A stretch of DNA of 64,000 bases, taken from the NCBI RefSeq assembly GCF_900585905.1, contig NZ_UTVH01000001.1:310001-374000 (forward strand). Reading direction: 5' to 3'. The DNA is from Pseudomonas viridiflava. GTDB taxonomy: Bacteria > Pseudomonadota > Gammaproteobacteria > Pseudomonadales > Pseudomonadaceae. The notes below the pieces were generated by a model that saw nothing but the letters and a program-made list of their open reading frames with translations, did not search any database and was not told the DNA's origin. The position numbers and the translations under genes are program-made. Position 1 is the stretch's first letter, and the number at the start of each line of letters is the position of its first letter. Shown piece after piece: positions 9,295 to 16,871 of the stretch.

Positions 9295-10461
9295 TTAATG
9301 GGCAGCGGTAGCCAGCTCGGGATTGCCGGTCTGGCGGAAGGTAATCAGGGTCACAATCAGTGCCAGCACGGCCAGCAGCGCGGCGGCCAATGGCACGCTG
9401 GTCAGGCCCAGGCCGTGGGCGATGACGCTGCCGCCGACCCAGGCGCCCAGGGCGTTGCCGACGTTGAACGCGCCAATGTTCAGGGTCGACACCAGGTTGG
9501 GCGCCTCCTTGCCATAGGTCACCACATTGATTTGCAGTGCAGGCACGGCGGCGAACGCTGCGGTGGCCCACAGGAACAGCGTGATTTCGGTAGGGATCAG
9601 GGCAACGCTGGTCCAGCTCAGCACCGTCGAAATGACAGCCATGGCGATGAACACGCCGATCAGCGTGGCACTCAGGCGGCTGTCGGCCAGCTTGCCGCCG
9701 ATCACGTTGCCGACGGTCAGGCCCAGGCCGATCAGCAGCAGCGTCCAGGTCACGCCATTGGGTGATACGCCAGTGACTTCGCCGAGCAGCGGTGCAACGT
9801 AGGTGAACAGGGTGAACATCGAGGCGGAGAACAGCGCGGTCATGCTCAGCGACAACCAGATCCCGGCACCGCGCAGCGAAGCCAGTTCCGCGCGCATGTC
9901 CAGTTTCATCTCTTCGCGGTTGGTCGGCAGGAAGCGGATCAGGCCGATCAGGGCAATCACGCCGATGACGGTCACCGCCCAGAACGTCGAGCGCCAGCCG
10001 GCGTATTGGCCCAGGGCAGTGCCCAGCGGGACGCCCAGCACGTTGGCCAGGGTCAGGCCGGTGAACATCAGCGCCACCGCCGATGCCCGGCGATTGGCGG
10101 GCACCAGCCCGGCCGCGACCACTGAGCCGATACCGAAGAAGGCGCCGTGGCACAAGGCCGTGACCACCCGGGCGAACATCAGCACGTTGTAATCGCTGGC
10201 GACGGCGCACAGCAGGTTGCCGACGATGAACACACCCATCAGCACCACCAGCGCAGCCTTGCGTGGCAGCCTGGCGGTAGCCATGGCCATGAACGGCGCG
10301 CCAATCGCGACGCCCAGGGCGTAGCCGGTGACCAGCCAGCCAGCGCCGGGGATCGACACGCCCAGATCCCGGGCGACGTCAGGCAACAGGCCCATGATGA
10401 CAAACTCGGTGGTGCCGATGGCGAAGGCGCTGAGCGCAAGAATGAGCAGTGACAGAGGCAC
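9295..10461 (-). CDS. MFS drug:H+ antiporter-type transporter
   Basis: 388 residues with about 12 membrane segments. The N-terminal LALSAFAIGTTEFVIMGLLPDVARDLGVSIPGAG block is typical of the DHA1 group (YdhP, NepI, AraJ relatives). The GTG start at 10461 is chosen because CAGGAGA lies seven bases upstream; the longer frame to 10551 runs through a repeat and lacks a ribosome site. It sits between an ArsR regulator and the xenB reductase on the same strand, and likely exports a toxic small molecule that the regulator or reductase also handles; the substrate is unknown. Confidence 0.88.
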   Translation of the reverse strand: MPLSLLILALSAFAIGTTEFVIMGLLPDVARDLGVSIPGAGWLVTGYALGVAIGAPFMAMATARLPRKAALVVLMGVFIVGNLLCAVASDYNVLMFARVVTALCHGAFFGIGSVVAAGLVPANRRASAVALMFTGLTLANVLGVPLGTALGQYAGWRSTFWAVTVIGVIALIGLIRFLPTNREEMKLDMRAELASLRGAGIWLSLSMTALFSASMFTLFTYVAPLLGEVTGVSPNGVTWTLLLIGLGLTVGNVIGGKLADSRLSATLIGVFIAMAVISTVLSWTSVALIPTEITLFLWATAAFAAVPALQINVVTYGKEAPNLVSTLNIGAFNVGNALGAWVGGSVIAHGLGLTSVPLAAALLAVLALIVTLITFRQTGNPELATAAH

Positions 10462-10518
10462 GGAGCGTCTCCTGTAATAAGTGAATGTTCGGGCAGCGCT
10501 CATCAGACAAAGATCAGC

Positions 10519-10566
10519 TACCTGATTGGGGTACTTTTTGTAGAAGCCCATGTTTGCTGCGCGAGG
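10519..10566 (+). repeat. Diverged copy of dispersed repeat (see 13352 and 54192)
   Basis: The stretch CCTGATTGGGGTACTTTTTG followed by TAGAAGCCCATGTTTGCTG and CGCGAG lines up with the two better preserved copies of a dispersed element (pattern: CCTGATTTG, A/T-rich spacer, TGTAGGAGCCAAC, TTGTTGGCGAG). It lies between the arsR stop and the MFS start, within what would be their shared transcript. Confidence 0.5.
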
Positions 10567-10574
10567 GGGATTCC

Positions 10575-10904
10575 CTACCGGATTTTTGTGGATTCAGGCA
10601 GCTTGAGCTCCAGGAGCAACGCCTCGACAAACGCGGCGATGGCCTCTTCGTTACGGCGAAAAAAGCTCCATTGCCCGACCTTTTTGCTGCTGATCAGCCC
10701 GGCACGCTGCAAGGTCGCCAGGTGCGCCGAGACAGTGGACTGCGAGAGCCCTGCGCGCTGGTCGATCTGACCGGCACAGACGCCGTTTTCCGTCGAGTGT
10801 GCCTGGTCGGGGAACGACGCCAGCGGGTCTTTGAGCCAGACCAGGATGTCGCGGCGAACCGGGTGGGCCAGGGCTTTTATTATTTCGTCGAGGTCGATAG
10901 GCAT
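10575..10904 (-). CDS. ArsR-family winged-helix repressor
   Basis: 109 residues. The family core is plain: LDEIIKALAHPVRRDILVWL at the N-terminus, then the recognition helix LSQSTVSAHLATLQRAGLI and wing KVGQWSFFRR. There is one Cys (GVCAGQI) but no CxC metal site, so it may respond to oxidation or electrophiles rather than arsenic; this is inference. It heads the ArsR - MFS - XenB set. An inverted repeat TATATCGCGA/TCGCGATATA upstream is the probable operator. Confidence 0.92.
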   Translation of the reverse strand: MPIDLDEIIKALAHPVRRDILVWLKDPLASFPDQAHSTENGVCAGQIDQRAGLSQSTVSAHLATLQRAGLISSKKVGQWSFFRRNEEAIAAFVEALLLELKLPESTKIR

Positions 10905-10928
10905 GTCGTTCTCAATAGTCAGTAACGC

Positions 10929-10972
10929 TATATCGCGATGGGGCGAACTTTATATCTGTATTTCGCGATATA
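10929..10972. promoter_or_regulatory. Candidate ArsR operator
   Basis: Perfect ten-base arms TATATCGCGA (10929-10938) and TCGCGATATA (10963-10972), 24 bases apart, beginning 25 bases upstream of the arsR start. Further TTATATCG copies and the palindrome ATATCGATAT (11020-11029) follow before the divergent acpH gene, so one regulator could control both directions. No experimental support. Confidence 0.55.
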
Positions 10973-11063
10973 CAAATATGATTTTGTGCTGAGCATAGGT
11001 GAGGCGGTTATATCGGGTTATATCGATATGGGCTTGACGGGCTTTTCAGCGTAGGCTGGCGCG

Positions 11064-11660
11064 ATGAATTATCTCGCTCATCTGCACCTCGGCGGGCAAC
11101 GTCCCGCGCAATTGCTCGGCAGCCTGTACGGCGATTTCGTCAAAGGGGCGGTGGCCGATCGCTTCGCGCCTGAGCTCGCCGAGGCCATCCAGTTACATCG
11201 ACGCATCGATGCGTTTACCGATGCTCACCCGTTGATCCGGCAGTCGATTGCCCGTTTCCCGGCCGAGCGGCGGCGCTATGCGGGCATCATTCTCGACGTG
11301 TTTTTCGACCATTGCCTGGCGCGGGATTGGGCTGCGTACTCCCACGAGCCTTTGCCAGCCTTCACCCGCAGGGTCTACCAGGTGCTGGCCGCCGAGCCGC
11401 AACTGCCTGAGCGGCTGGCGCCGATTGCGCCGCGCATGGCGGCCCAGGACTGGCTGGGTTCGTATCAGCAATTTGCGGTGCTGGAGCAGGTGCTCGCAGG
11501 CATTGCCCGACGCCTGTCCAAGCCTCAGGGGCTGGCCGGGGCGATGCCGGAACTGCGCGCCCTGTACCAGCCGTTGAGCGCTGACTTTGCCGAGTTCTAC
11601 CCGCTGGTGCAGGCGTTCGCTCAGGCGGCGCAGGCCGAGCGTGGGCCATTGACGGCTTGA
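11064..11660 (+). CDS. acpH: Acyl-carrier-protein phosphodiesterase (AcpH/DUF479)
   Basis: 198 residues. The N-terminal MNYLAHLHLG, GSLYGDFVKG and LHRRIDAFTDAHP blocks and the FFDHCLARDW segment with acidic and His metal ligands identify the AcpH family (HD-like fold). AcpH removes the 4'-phosphopantetheine arm from acyl carrier protein. It is divergent from the ArsR set; its last 40 bases overlap the 3' end of olsA on the opposite strand. Confidence 0.88.
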   Translation: MNYLAHLHLGGQRPAQLLGSLYGDFVKGAVADRFAPELAEAIQLHRRIDAFTDAHPLIRQSIARFPAERRRYAGIILDVFFDHCLARDWAAYSHEPLPAFTRRVYQVLAAEPQLPERLAPIAPRMAAQDWLGSYQQFAVLEQVLAGIARRLSKPQGLAGAMPELRALYQPLSADFAEFYPLVQAFAQAAQAERGPLTA

Positions 11661-12433
11661 GGTCTGGCCACCGATGGCGCCTGGGCAGCCTCACCGAACA
11701 ACGCCATGTGCACCGCTTGCTGGGTTTCATGGGCCAGGGCTGCGCGTTCCTTGCCTGCGCTGGCGATGGGCTTGAGCAACTGAATGTGCACGTCGCTCTG
11801 GTCATTGGCGAACAGACGGCGCAGGTGTGACAGCAGGTCATCGTCGCCAATGAACGGCGCAATCAGGTCTGGCCTGCCGTCTCTGGAGTAGTGAATCGCA
11901 ACCGGTTGCACCGGCACGCTGGTGTCGATGGCACTGGACATCAGGCGGCCGTGGAAGGTGCGCAGGTGGGTGCCATCGGTGGTGGTGCCTTCGGGGAAGA
12001 TCACCAGCGCGTGGTCCTGCTGCAAGTGATTGGCCATTTGCTTCTGAATGAGACGGCTGTCACCCGCGCCGCGGCGAATGAACAGCGTGCCGGCCTTCAG
12101 GGCCAGCCAGCCCGCCACCGGCCAGGTACGCACTTCGGCCTTGGACAGAAACGACAGCGGCGCGAGCCTGCCCAGCAGCGGGATGTCGGTCCATGACACG
12201 TGATTGCTGACCCACAGCATCGGCTCGCGAGGCAGTTCGCCGCTGACCGTCACCCGAAACGGCAAGGCGGCCGTCAGGCGCGCCATGAACCAGCGGCTCC
12301 AACGCTGGCGCCGGGCCATGCTGTTGCCTATCTTCAGTCGCTCCATGCTGGCGAACGCACCGGCGATGCTCAGCCCGAGGGCAATGACCCCGAGCACCCT
12401 GACGACGCGAAAATAGCTGCGCAACCGGCTCAT
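11621..12433 (-). CDS. olsA: OlsA, lyso-ornithine-lipid O-acyltransferase
   Basis: 270 residues. N-terminal hydrophobic segment (VLGVIALGLSIAGAFA), then PlsC-type acyltransferase motifs NHVSWTD (the HX4D catalytic pair), GTLFIRRG and FPEGTTTDG. OlsA adds the second acyl chain to lyso-ornithine lipid, yielding a phosphorus-free membrane lipid made mainly under phosphate limitation. Start chosen at the ATG that overlaps the olsB stop (TGATG), showing translational coupling. Pairing with olsB makes this function firmer than the general PlsC family would. Confidence 0.9.
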   Translation of the reverse strand: MSRLRSYFRVVRVLGVIALGLSIAGAFASMERLKIGNSMARRQRWSRWFMARLTAALPFRVTVSGELPREPMLWVSNHVSWTDIPLLGRLAPLSFLSKAEVRTWPVAGWLALKAGTLFIRRGAGDSRLIQKQMANHLQQDHALVIFPEGTTTDGTHLRTFHGRLMSSAIDTSVPVQPVAIHYSRDGRPDLIAPFIGDDDLLSHLRRLFANDQSDVHIQLLKPIASAGKERAALAHETQQAVHMALFGEAAQAPSVARPQAVNGPRSACAA

Positions 12434-13188
12434 CACACGGCTGCCTTGAAGTGGCGGGCATAACGCGGGCACAACTCATCACGCTTGAGCAGGATGAACA
12501 CGTCGGCGACCTGGAAATCTTCATCCCAGCAGGGTTCGCCGCAGATTTTCGCCCCCAGGCGCATGTAGGCCTTGAGCAGCGGCGGCATCTCGCAGATCAC
12601 GTTGCTCGGCAGGTCCATGGCCGGCAGCGGGTTCTTCGGCTCGGCGCGCAGGTGCTCGGTGCACAGGTAACGCTCGCGCAGACGCTGCATGATCGCGTGG
12701 GCCTGAACGCCGCCGTCCTGCATCGGGATGCTGGCGCAGCCCATGAGGTAGCTGTAGCCGCCTTCGTTGAGGATCTCCGCAAGCTCACTCCACAACACCG
12801 CAATGGTGCCGCCGTTGCGGTAGTCCGGGTCGACGCAGGTGCGGCCCAGTTCCAGAATCGGGCCTTGCAGATGGCCAAGGCCGTGCAGGCTGAATTCTTC
12901 TTCGCTGTAGAAGCGGCCGAGGGTGCTGGCAGCCTTGTGGTCGAGCAGGCGGGTGGTGGCGACCAGCTTGCCGGTGCTCAGATCGCGTACGCCGATGTGC
13001 GAGCAATGAACGTCGTAGTCGTCCATGTCCAGGCCAAGGTCGGCGCCTTTGAGCCGGGCATTGAACTCACCACTGAACACACGAAAACGCAGGGCCTGTG
13101 CTTCCTGCAGGGCGTCGCTACCGGTCAGGCGTTCTGCCTGCAGGCGGCGGTCGGATGCTGTGTCGCGAATGCGGGCGATCTGAGTCAT
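12433..13188 (-). CDS. olsB: OlsB, ornithine N-alpha-acyltransferase
   Basis: 251 residues of the OlsB/GNAT-like family: [14 protein letters not shown] near residue 30, the [19 protein letters not shown] acyl-donor region, and [12 protein letters not shown]. OlsB transfers a 3-hydroxyacyl group from ACP to ornithine, the first step of ornithine-lipid synthesis. Start chosen at ATG 13188 with CGGAGA upstream rather than the GTG/ATG nine codons earlier. First gene of the olsB-olsA operon. A PhoB box would be expected upstream; I did not see a clear one. Confidence 0.92.
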   Translation of the reverse strand: MTQIARIRDTASDRRLQAERLTGSDALQEAQALRFRVFSGEFNARLKGADLGLDMDDYDVHCSHIGVRDLSTGKLVATTRLLDHKAASTLGRFYSEEEFSLHGLGHLQGPILELGRTCVDPDYRNGGTIAVLWSELAEILNEGGYSYLMGCASIPMQDGGVQAHAIMQRLRERYLCTEHLRAEPKNPLPAMDLPSNVICEMPPLLKAYMRLGAKICGEPCWDEDFQVADVFILLKRDELCPRYARHFKAAV

Positions 13189-13563
13189 GCGAATCTCCGT
13201 AAGCCAACCCGACAAATGCCGGCATCAGCTGAAATGGCCTGGCGCTGCTGTACATCTGCAGGCTAGGCAGAGCCGATGTCACCACCATGAAGCTTTGGTG
13301 ATGGTTGTGTGACGCAGGCTCGGGACTGCTTCACTGCTCATCAAACAAAACACGAGGTGCCCGATTTGAAATACGTTTTTGTAGGAGCCAACGTGTTGAC
13401 GAGACGGAGTCAGTCACGCCGCTTTGCCAACACGTTGGCGCCTGCAGGCCCATGTCCGCCGAGTGACAGCGCGGCGTCTGGACGAAGGGGAAGTTTCTAT
13501 GGGCTCAACAGCTGTCACACGCTTCTGCTACGTTGGCGCCATCCCGTTGCCGAGGCCTGTGCC
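13189..13563. other. Gene-free stretch with dispersed repeat
   Basis: Promoter region of olsB to the left and of the serine hydrolase gene to the right. Its centre is occupied by the dispersed repeat described at 13352-13447. The longest frame here only extends the serine hydrolase gene upstream of its signal peptide and shows no coding character. Confidence 0.6.
13352..13447 (+). repeat. Dispersed REP-like repeat, copy with inverted arms
   Basis: Begins near TGCCCGATTTGAAATACG, then TGTAGGAGCCAACGTGTTG, CGAGACGG and AGTCACGCCGCTTT. A perfect 12-base inverted repeat GCCAACGTGTTG (13387-13398) / CAACACGTTGGC (13428-13439) would fold the whole unit. It matches the copy at 54192-54271 over about 80 bases with scattered changes. 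The GTAGGAGC...TTG...GCGAG core is of the kind seen in Pseudomonas REP elements. Confidence 0.75.
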
Positions 13564-14652
13564 ATGCGCTTTGCCTGCTTGCTGCTGCTGTTCATTGCCG
13601 TGCATGTCAACGCTGATACCTGGCCCGACGAGCAATGGTCGCTGGCGCCTGTGAAGCCGACAGCCGCAATTAGAGCGCTGGAGGCGTACGCCTTTCCCGT
13701 GCGCAATGACGACTCGCGTGAGGGTGTGCGTAGCGATGCACTGCTGGTGATTCGTGACGGCCACATCGTTTATGAGCGCTATGGCGCGGCGACCTCGGCA
13801 CAAACGCCGCATCTGACCTGGTCGATCAGCAAGAGCATCATGGCGACGCTGGCGGGTGTGGCGTTTGGCGAACATAAATTTCAGCTCGATGACCCGGTGG
13901 TGAAATTCTACCCGCCGTTCAGCGCTCACCCGGCCGTGACGCTGCGCCACCTGCTCAACTGGACCTCGGGGCTTGCCTGGCAGGAAGACTATGAATACGC
14001 GCCGCTCAATTCTTCGGTGGTCGCCATGCTTTACACCCGGGGTCGCGATGACATGGCGCGATTCACTGCCGGGCACGCCCGCGCGCATCCGCCGGGGACC
14101 TCATTCCTCTATTCCAGCGGTGACAGCAATGTGCTCTCGGCGGCGCTGCGCGGCATGGTCGGGCCTGCCGCTTACACTGACTACCCCTGGCGCGCACTGT
14201 TCGAGCCGCTGGGCATACGCAGTGCGGTGTGGGAGGCCGATGCCAGCGGGACTTATGTCGCCTCGTCCTACGTCTACATGACGGCGCGCGATCTGGCCCG
14301 GATCGGGCTGCTGATGCAGCGCGGCGGCCGCTGGCAGGACAGGCAACTGTTGCCGGCCGAGTGGCTGCGGTTCGTCCTCGCGCCTGTGGTCGCTGACCAG
14401 ATACAGCCCGGCATCGAAGTGCCCGGTGGACAGTGGTGGCTCAACCGCACGGCGCAGGGCGAGCCAGGTCCATGGCCGAATGCACCGGCGGATACCTTCG
14501 CCGCACTCGGGCATTGGGGCCAGGCGCTCTATGTGGTGCCTAGCGAGGGACTGGTCATTGTGCGTTACGCCGATGATCGCGATGGCAGTTATGATCACGA
14601 CCAACTCCTCAAGCTGGCATTGGCAGCGTTTGCCGCAGGGGGCGCAAAATGA
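13564..14652 (+). CDS. Exported serine hydrolase (beta-lactamase/class C family)
   Basis: 362 residues with a Sec signal peptide (MRFACLLLLFIAVHVNADT). The SxxK catalytic motif is SISK with Ser87 and Lys90, and the second motif Tyr183 in YSSGDSN takes the place of YxN; HWGQALYV near 325 resembles the KTG-equivalent HxG. This set is typical of serine hydrolases/esterases of the AmpC fold (6-aminohexanoate-dimer hydrolase group, EstB relatives) rather than true beta-lactamases. Start at ATG 13564 since upstream sequence is repeat. It overlaps the next gene by four bases (ATGA), so the two are coupled. Confidence 0.87.
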   Translation: MRFACLLLLFIAVHVNADTWPDEQWSLAPVKPTAAIRALEAYAFPVRNDDSREGVRSDALLVIRDGHIVYERYGAATSAQTPHLTWSISKSIMATLAGVAFGEHKFQLDDPVVKFYPPFSAHPAVTLRHLLNWTSGLAWQEDYEYAPLNSSVVAMLYTRGRDDMARFTAGHARAHPPGTSFLYSSGDSNVLSAALRGMVGPAAYTDYPWRALFEPLGIRSAVWEADASGTYVASSYVYMTARDLARIGLLMQRGGRWQDRQLLPAEWLRFVLAPVVADQIQPGIEVPGGQWWLNRTAQGEPGPWPNAPADTFAALGHWGQALYVVPSEGLVIVRYADDRDGSYDHDQLLKLALAAFAAGGAK

Positions 14653-14969
14653 GCGGGCGAAAAATACTTGGCCGCCTGCTGATCCTGCTCCTGGCTGCAC
14701 TCGCCACAACGGTCTGGTACAACCGCGTGGCGCTGGTGGCGTTCCCCGGCATCATCAGCGCCTACACCGCCAAGGAATACTGCTCCTGCCGTTACGTCAT
14801 GCAGGCATCAGCCGACTACTGCCAGGGCTACGTCAAACAGTATGTGCCCAGTCGCGTCACGGAGGACCAGGCGAACCGTCAGGTCACATCCCAAGGTCTG
14901 GGCCGCAGCAGTACGGCGGCCTGGCAGGGCGAGCGACGGGGTTGTCGTCTGCTATCCTCGCCGCAGTAA
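14649..14969 (+). CDS. Small membrane-anchored Cys-containing protein
   Basis: 106 residues. One N-terminal hydrophobic segment (LLILLLAALATTVWY) followed by a short exported domain with cysteines in EYCSCRYV, DYCQGY and RRGCRLL. I do not recognise the family. The four-base overlap with the exported serine hydrolase argues for a joint function in the periplasm. The even number of exported cysteines (four) would allow disulfides. Confidence 0.75.
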   Translation: MSGRKILGRLLILLLAALATTVWYNRVALVAFPGIISAYTAKEYCSCRYVMQASADYCQGYVKQYVPSRVTEDQANRQVTSQGLGRSSTAAWQGERRGCRLLSSPQ

Positions 14970-15052
14970 GGGTGCCGCTGCGAACGTAGCCGCCCTGCAG
15001 TGGTCAGACACGGCGAGACAGGGGCGTCCCTGAATGCATTTATGGAGTTTGC

Positions 15053-15634
15053 ATGCACACCAAAATCCGCCTGCTGCTGGCGTTGCTGTCAGTGGTTTCC
15101 GTGTCGGCTCAGGCGAACTGGTATCTGGACAACGAATCGTCGCGGCTGTCGTTCACCACGACGCGCAATGCCGACGTTGCTGAAGTCCATCGCTTTCTGA
15201 CCCTGCACGGCAAGGTCGACCCGAATGGGCAGGCTGAACTTGAGGTCGAGCTGGAGTCGGTCAGCACCGGTATCGCCGGGCGCGACGAGCGAGTTCGCGA
15301 GCAACTCTTCGATGTGGCGAAGTACCCGCGAGCGAAAATCAATGCCCGGCTGGACCTGCAGCCGATCAACGACCTGGCCCCCGGTGCGCAGCTCGAACTG
15401 CGCCTGCCGCTGACGGTACAACTGCACGGCAAGACCCACAGCTATGACGCTGAATTGCTGGCGACCCGTCTGGACGAACGCCGCTTTCAGGTGGTGACGC
15501 TGCAACCTTTGGTGCTCAACGCCCAGGACTTCGGCCTGATGCCGGGCTTTGCCGCGCTGCGCAGTGCCGCCGGGCTGGGAGCGGTCAGCCTGGCCGTGCC
15601 GGTGGGTGCGGTGCTGATTTTCGCGGCCCGCTGA
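15053..15634 (+). CDS. Periplasmic YceI-family protein
   Basis: 193 residues. Cleavable signal peptide ending SAQA (residues 18-21). The mature part has the YceI order: NWYLDNESSRLSF, a SVSTGIAGRDERVREQLFD helix, and a beta-barrel C-terminus with LQPLVLNAQDFGL. YceI proteins are lipocalin-like barrels that bind isoprenoid or fatty-acid-like molecules. It stands upstream of the phospholipase-D-type gene by one base, which suggests an operon. Confidence 0.87.
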   Translation: MHTKIRLLLALLSVVSVSAQANWYLDNESSRLSFTTTRNADVAEVHRFLTLHGKVDPNGQAELEVELESVSTGIAGRDERVREQLFDVAKYPRAKINARLDLQPINDLAPGAQLELRLPLTVQLHGKTHSYDAELLATRLDERRFQVVTLQPLVLNAQDFGLMPGFAALRSAAGLGAVSLAVPVGAVLIFAAR

Positions 15635-15635
15635 C

Positions 15636-16793
15636 ATGAGCGGAGCGATCTTTCCCTGGCGCGCGGACAATCAATTTCAGTTGCTGATCGACGGCCCGGC
15701 GTTTTTCCCGCGCATGATTGCCGCCATCGAGGGCGCCGAACAGCAGGTCGAGCTGGAGCTTTATCTGGTGGAGGCGGGCGACTGCGCTGAGGCTGTGGTG
15801 CAGGCTCTGGTCGACACCGCCCGGCGTGGGGTTATCGTGCGCTGCCTGTTCGATGACTTCGGCGCCCAGGCCTTTGATGTGAGCCTGCGCAAGCGTCTGA
15901 CCGATGCCGGTGTGATTCTGCGCTTCTATAACCGCATCCACTGGCGCCGTGGCATCCGCAACTTCTATCGCGATCATCGCAAGCTGTTGCTGGTGGACAA
16001 GCAACTGGCGGTGATCGGCGGTACAGGCGTCACTGACGAGTTCTGGGAGCCGGGCAAGGACTCCAGCCAGTGGCATGAGGTGATGGTGGAAATCACCGGG
16101 CCGCTGGTGATCGACTGGCAGGCACTGTTCGACCGTCAGTTCCATGCCAATTCGCGGCGCATTGCCTGGCGCCCGGCGGAAAATTTTGGCCTGCCGCGCT
16201 TACCGAAAGTGCCGGTAGAAGGTGATGGCCTGGGGCGGGTGGCTTACGCCGACTCGCGCCAGCACCGCGATATTCTGCAGTCACTGGTGCGCGCCTTGAA
16301 CAGCGGGCAGAAGCGCATCTGGCTGGCCACGCCGTATTTCCTGCCCACCTGGAAAGTCCGGCGCTCGCTGCGCCGGGCTGCGTCCCTGGGCATCGACGTC
16401 CGTCTGCTGCTGACCGGGCCACGTACCGACCATCCTTCAGTGCGCTATGCCGGGCATCGCTACTACCCGCGGCTGTTGCGTTCCGGGGTGAAAATCTTCG
16501 AATACCAACCGTGTTTCCTGCACCTGAAAATGGTCCTGATCGATGACTGGGTGAGCATTGGCTCGTGCAATTTCGATCACTGGAACCTGCGTTTCAATCT
16601 GGAAGCCAACCTTGAGGCCATCGATGCGGGCCTGACGGCCGACGTCGTCGCCAGCTTTGAAAAGGATTTTGCCGTCAGCAAGGAGATCACTCTGGAAGAC
16701 TGGAAGCGCAGGCCTCTGTGGCGGCGTGCCAAGCAGCGACTGTGGGGCTGGATTGATCGCCTGGTGGTCAATCTGCTGGATCGGCGCAATTAG
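15636..16793 (+). CDS. Phospholipase-D-superfamily cardiolipin synthase-like protein
   Basis: 385 residues with two HKD motifs: HRKLLLVD (His114) with GGTG after it, and HLKMVLID (His296) with GSCNFDHWN after it. This duplicated layout is that of bacterial cardiolipin synthases of the ClsB/ClsC type, which lack the N-terminal membrane helices of ClsA; no strong membrane segment is visible here. Likely acts at the inner membrane on phosphatidylglycerol; another phosphatidyl transfer is possible. Followed by a bidirectional terminator. Confidence 0.87.
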   Translation: MSGAIFPWRADNQFQLLIDGPAFFPRMIAAIEGAEQQVELELYLVEAGDCAEAVVQALVDTARRGVIVRCLFDDFGAQAFDVSLRKRLTDAGVILRFYNRIHWRRGIRNFYRDHRKLLLVDKQLAVIGGTGVTDEFWEPGKDSSQWHEVMVEITGPLVIDWQALFDRQFHANSRRIAWRPAENFGLPRLPKVPVEGDGLGRVAYADSRQHRDILQSLVRALNSGQKRIWLATPYFLPTWKVRRSLRRAASLGIDVRLLLTGPRTDHPSVRYAGHRYYPRLLRSGVKIFEYQPCFLHLKMVLIDDWVSIGSCNFDHWNLRFNLEANLEAIDAGLTADVVASFEKDFAVSKEITLEDWKRRPLWRRAKQRLWGWIDRLVVNLLDRRN

Positions 16794-16824
16794 CAGGTGC
16801 TGCGATAGAGGGCTCGTCTACAGG

Positions 16825-16860
16825 CATGAAAAAACCCGCATCGCTGCGGGTTTTTTCATA
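16825..16860. terminator. Bidirectional intrinsic terminator
   Basis: GAAAAAACCCGCA, short loop, TGCGGGTTTTTTC: a GC stem with A- and T-runs on both sides, between the convergent phospholipase-D-type gene and fumarase gene. It serves both. Confidence 0.92.
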
Positions 16861-16871
16861 CGCGGCAATGC

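Noticed and set aside
8216..9298. Plus-strand frame of 361 codons over xenB
   Set aside because: Shadow of the OYE-family gene; the minus frame carries all flavin and substrate motifs.
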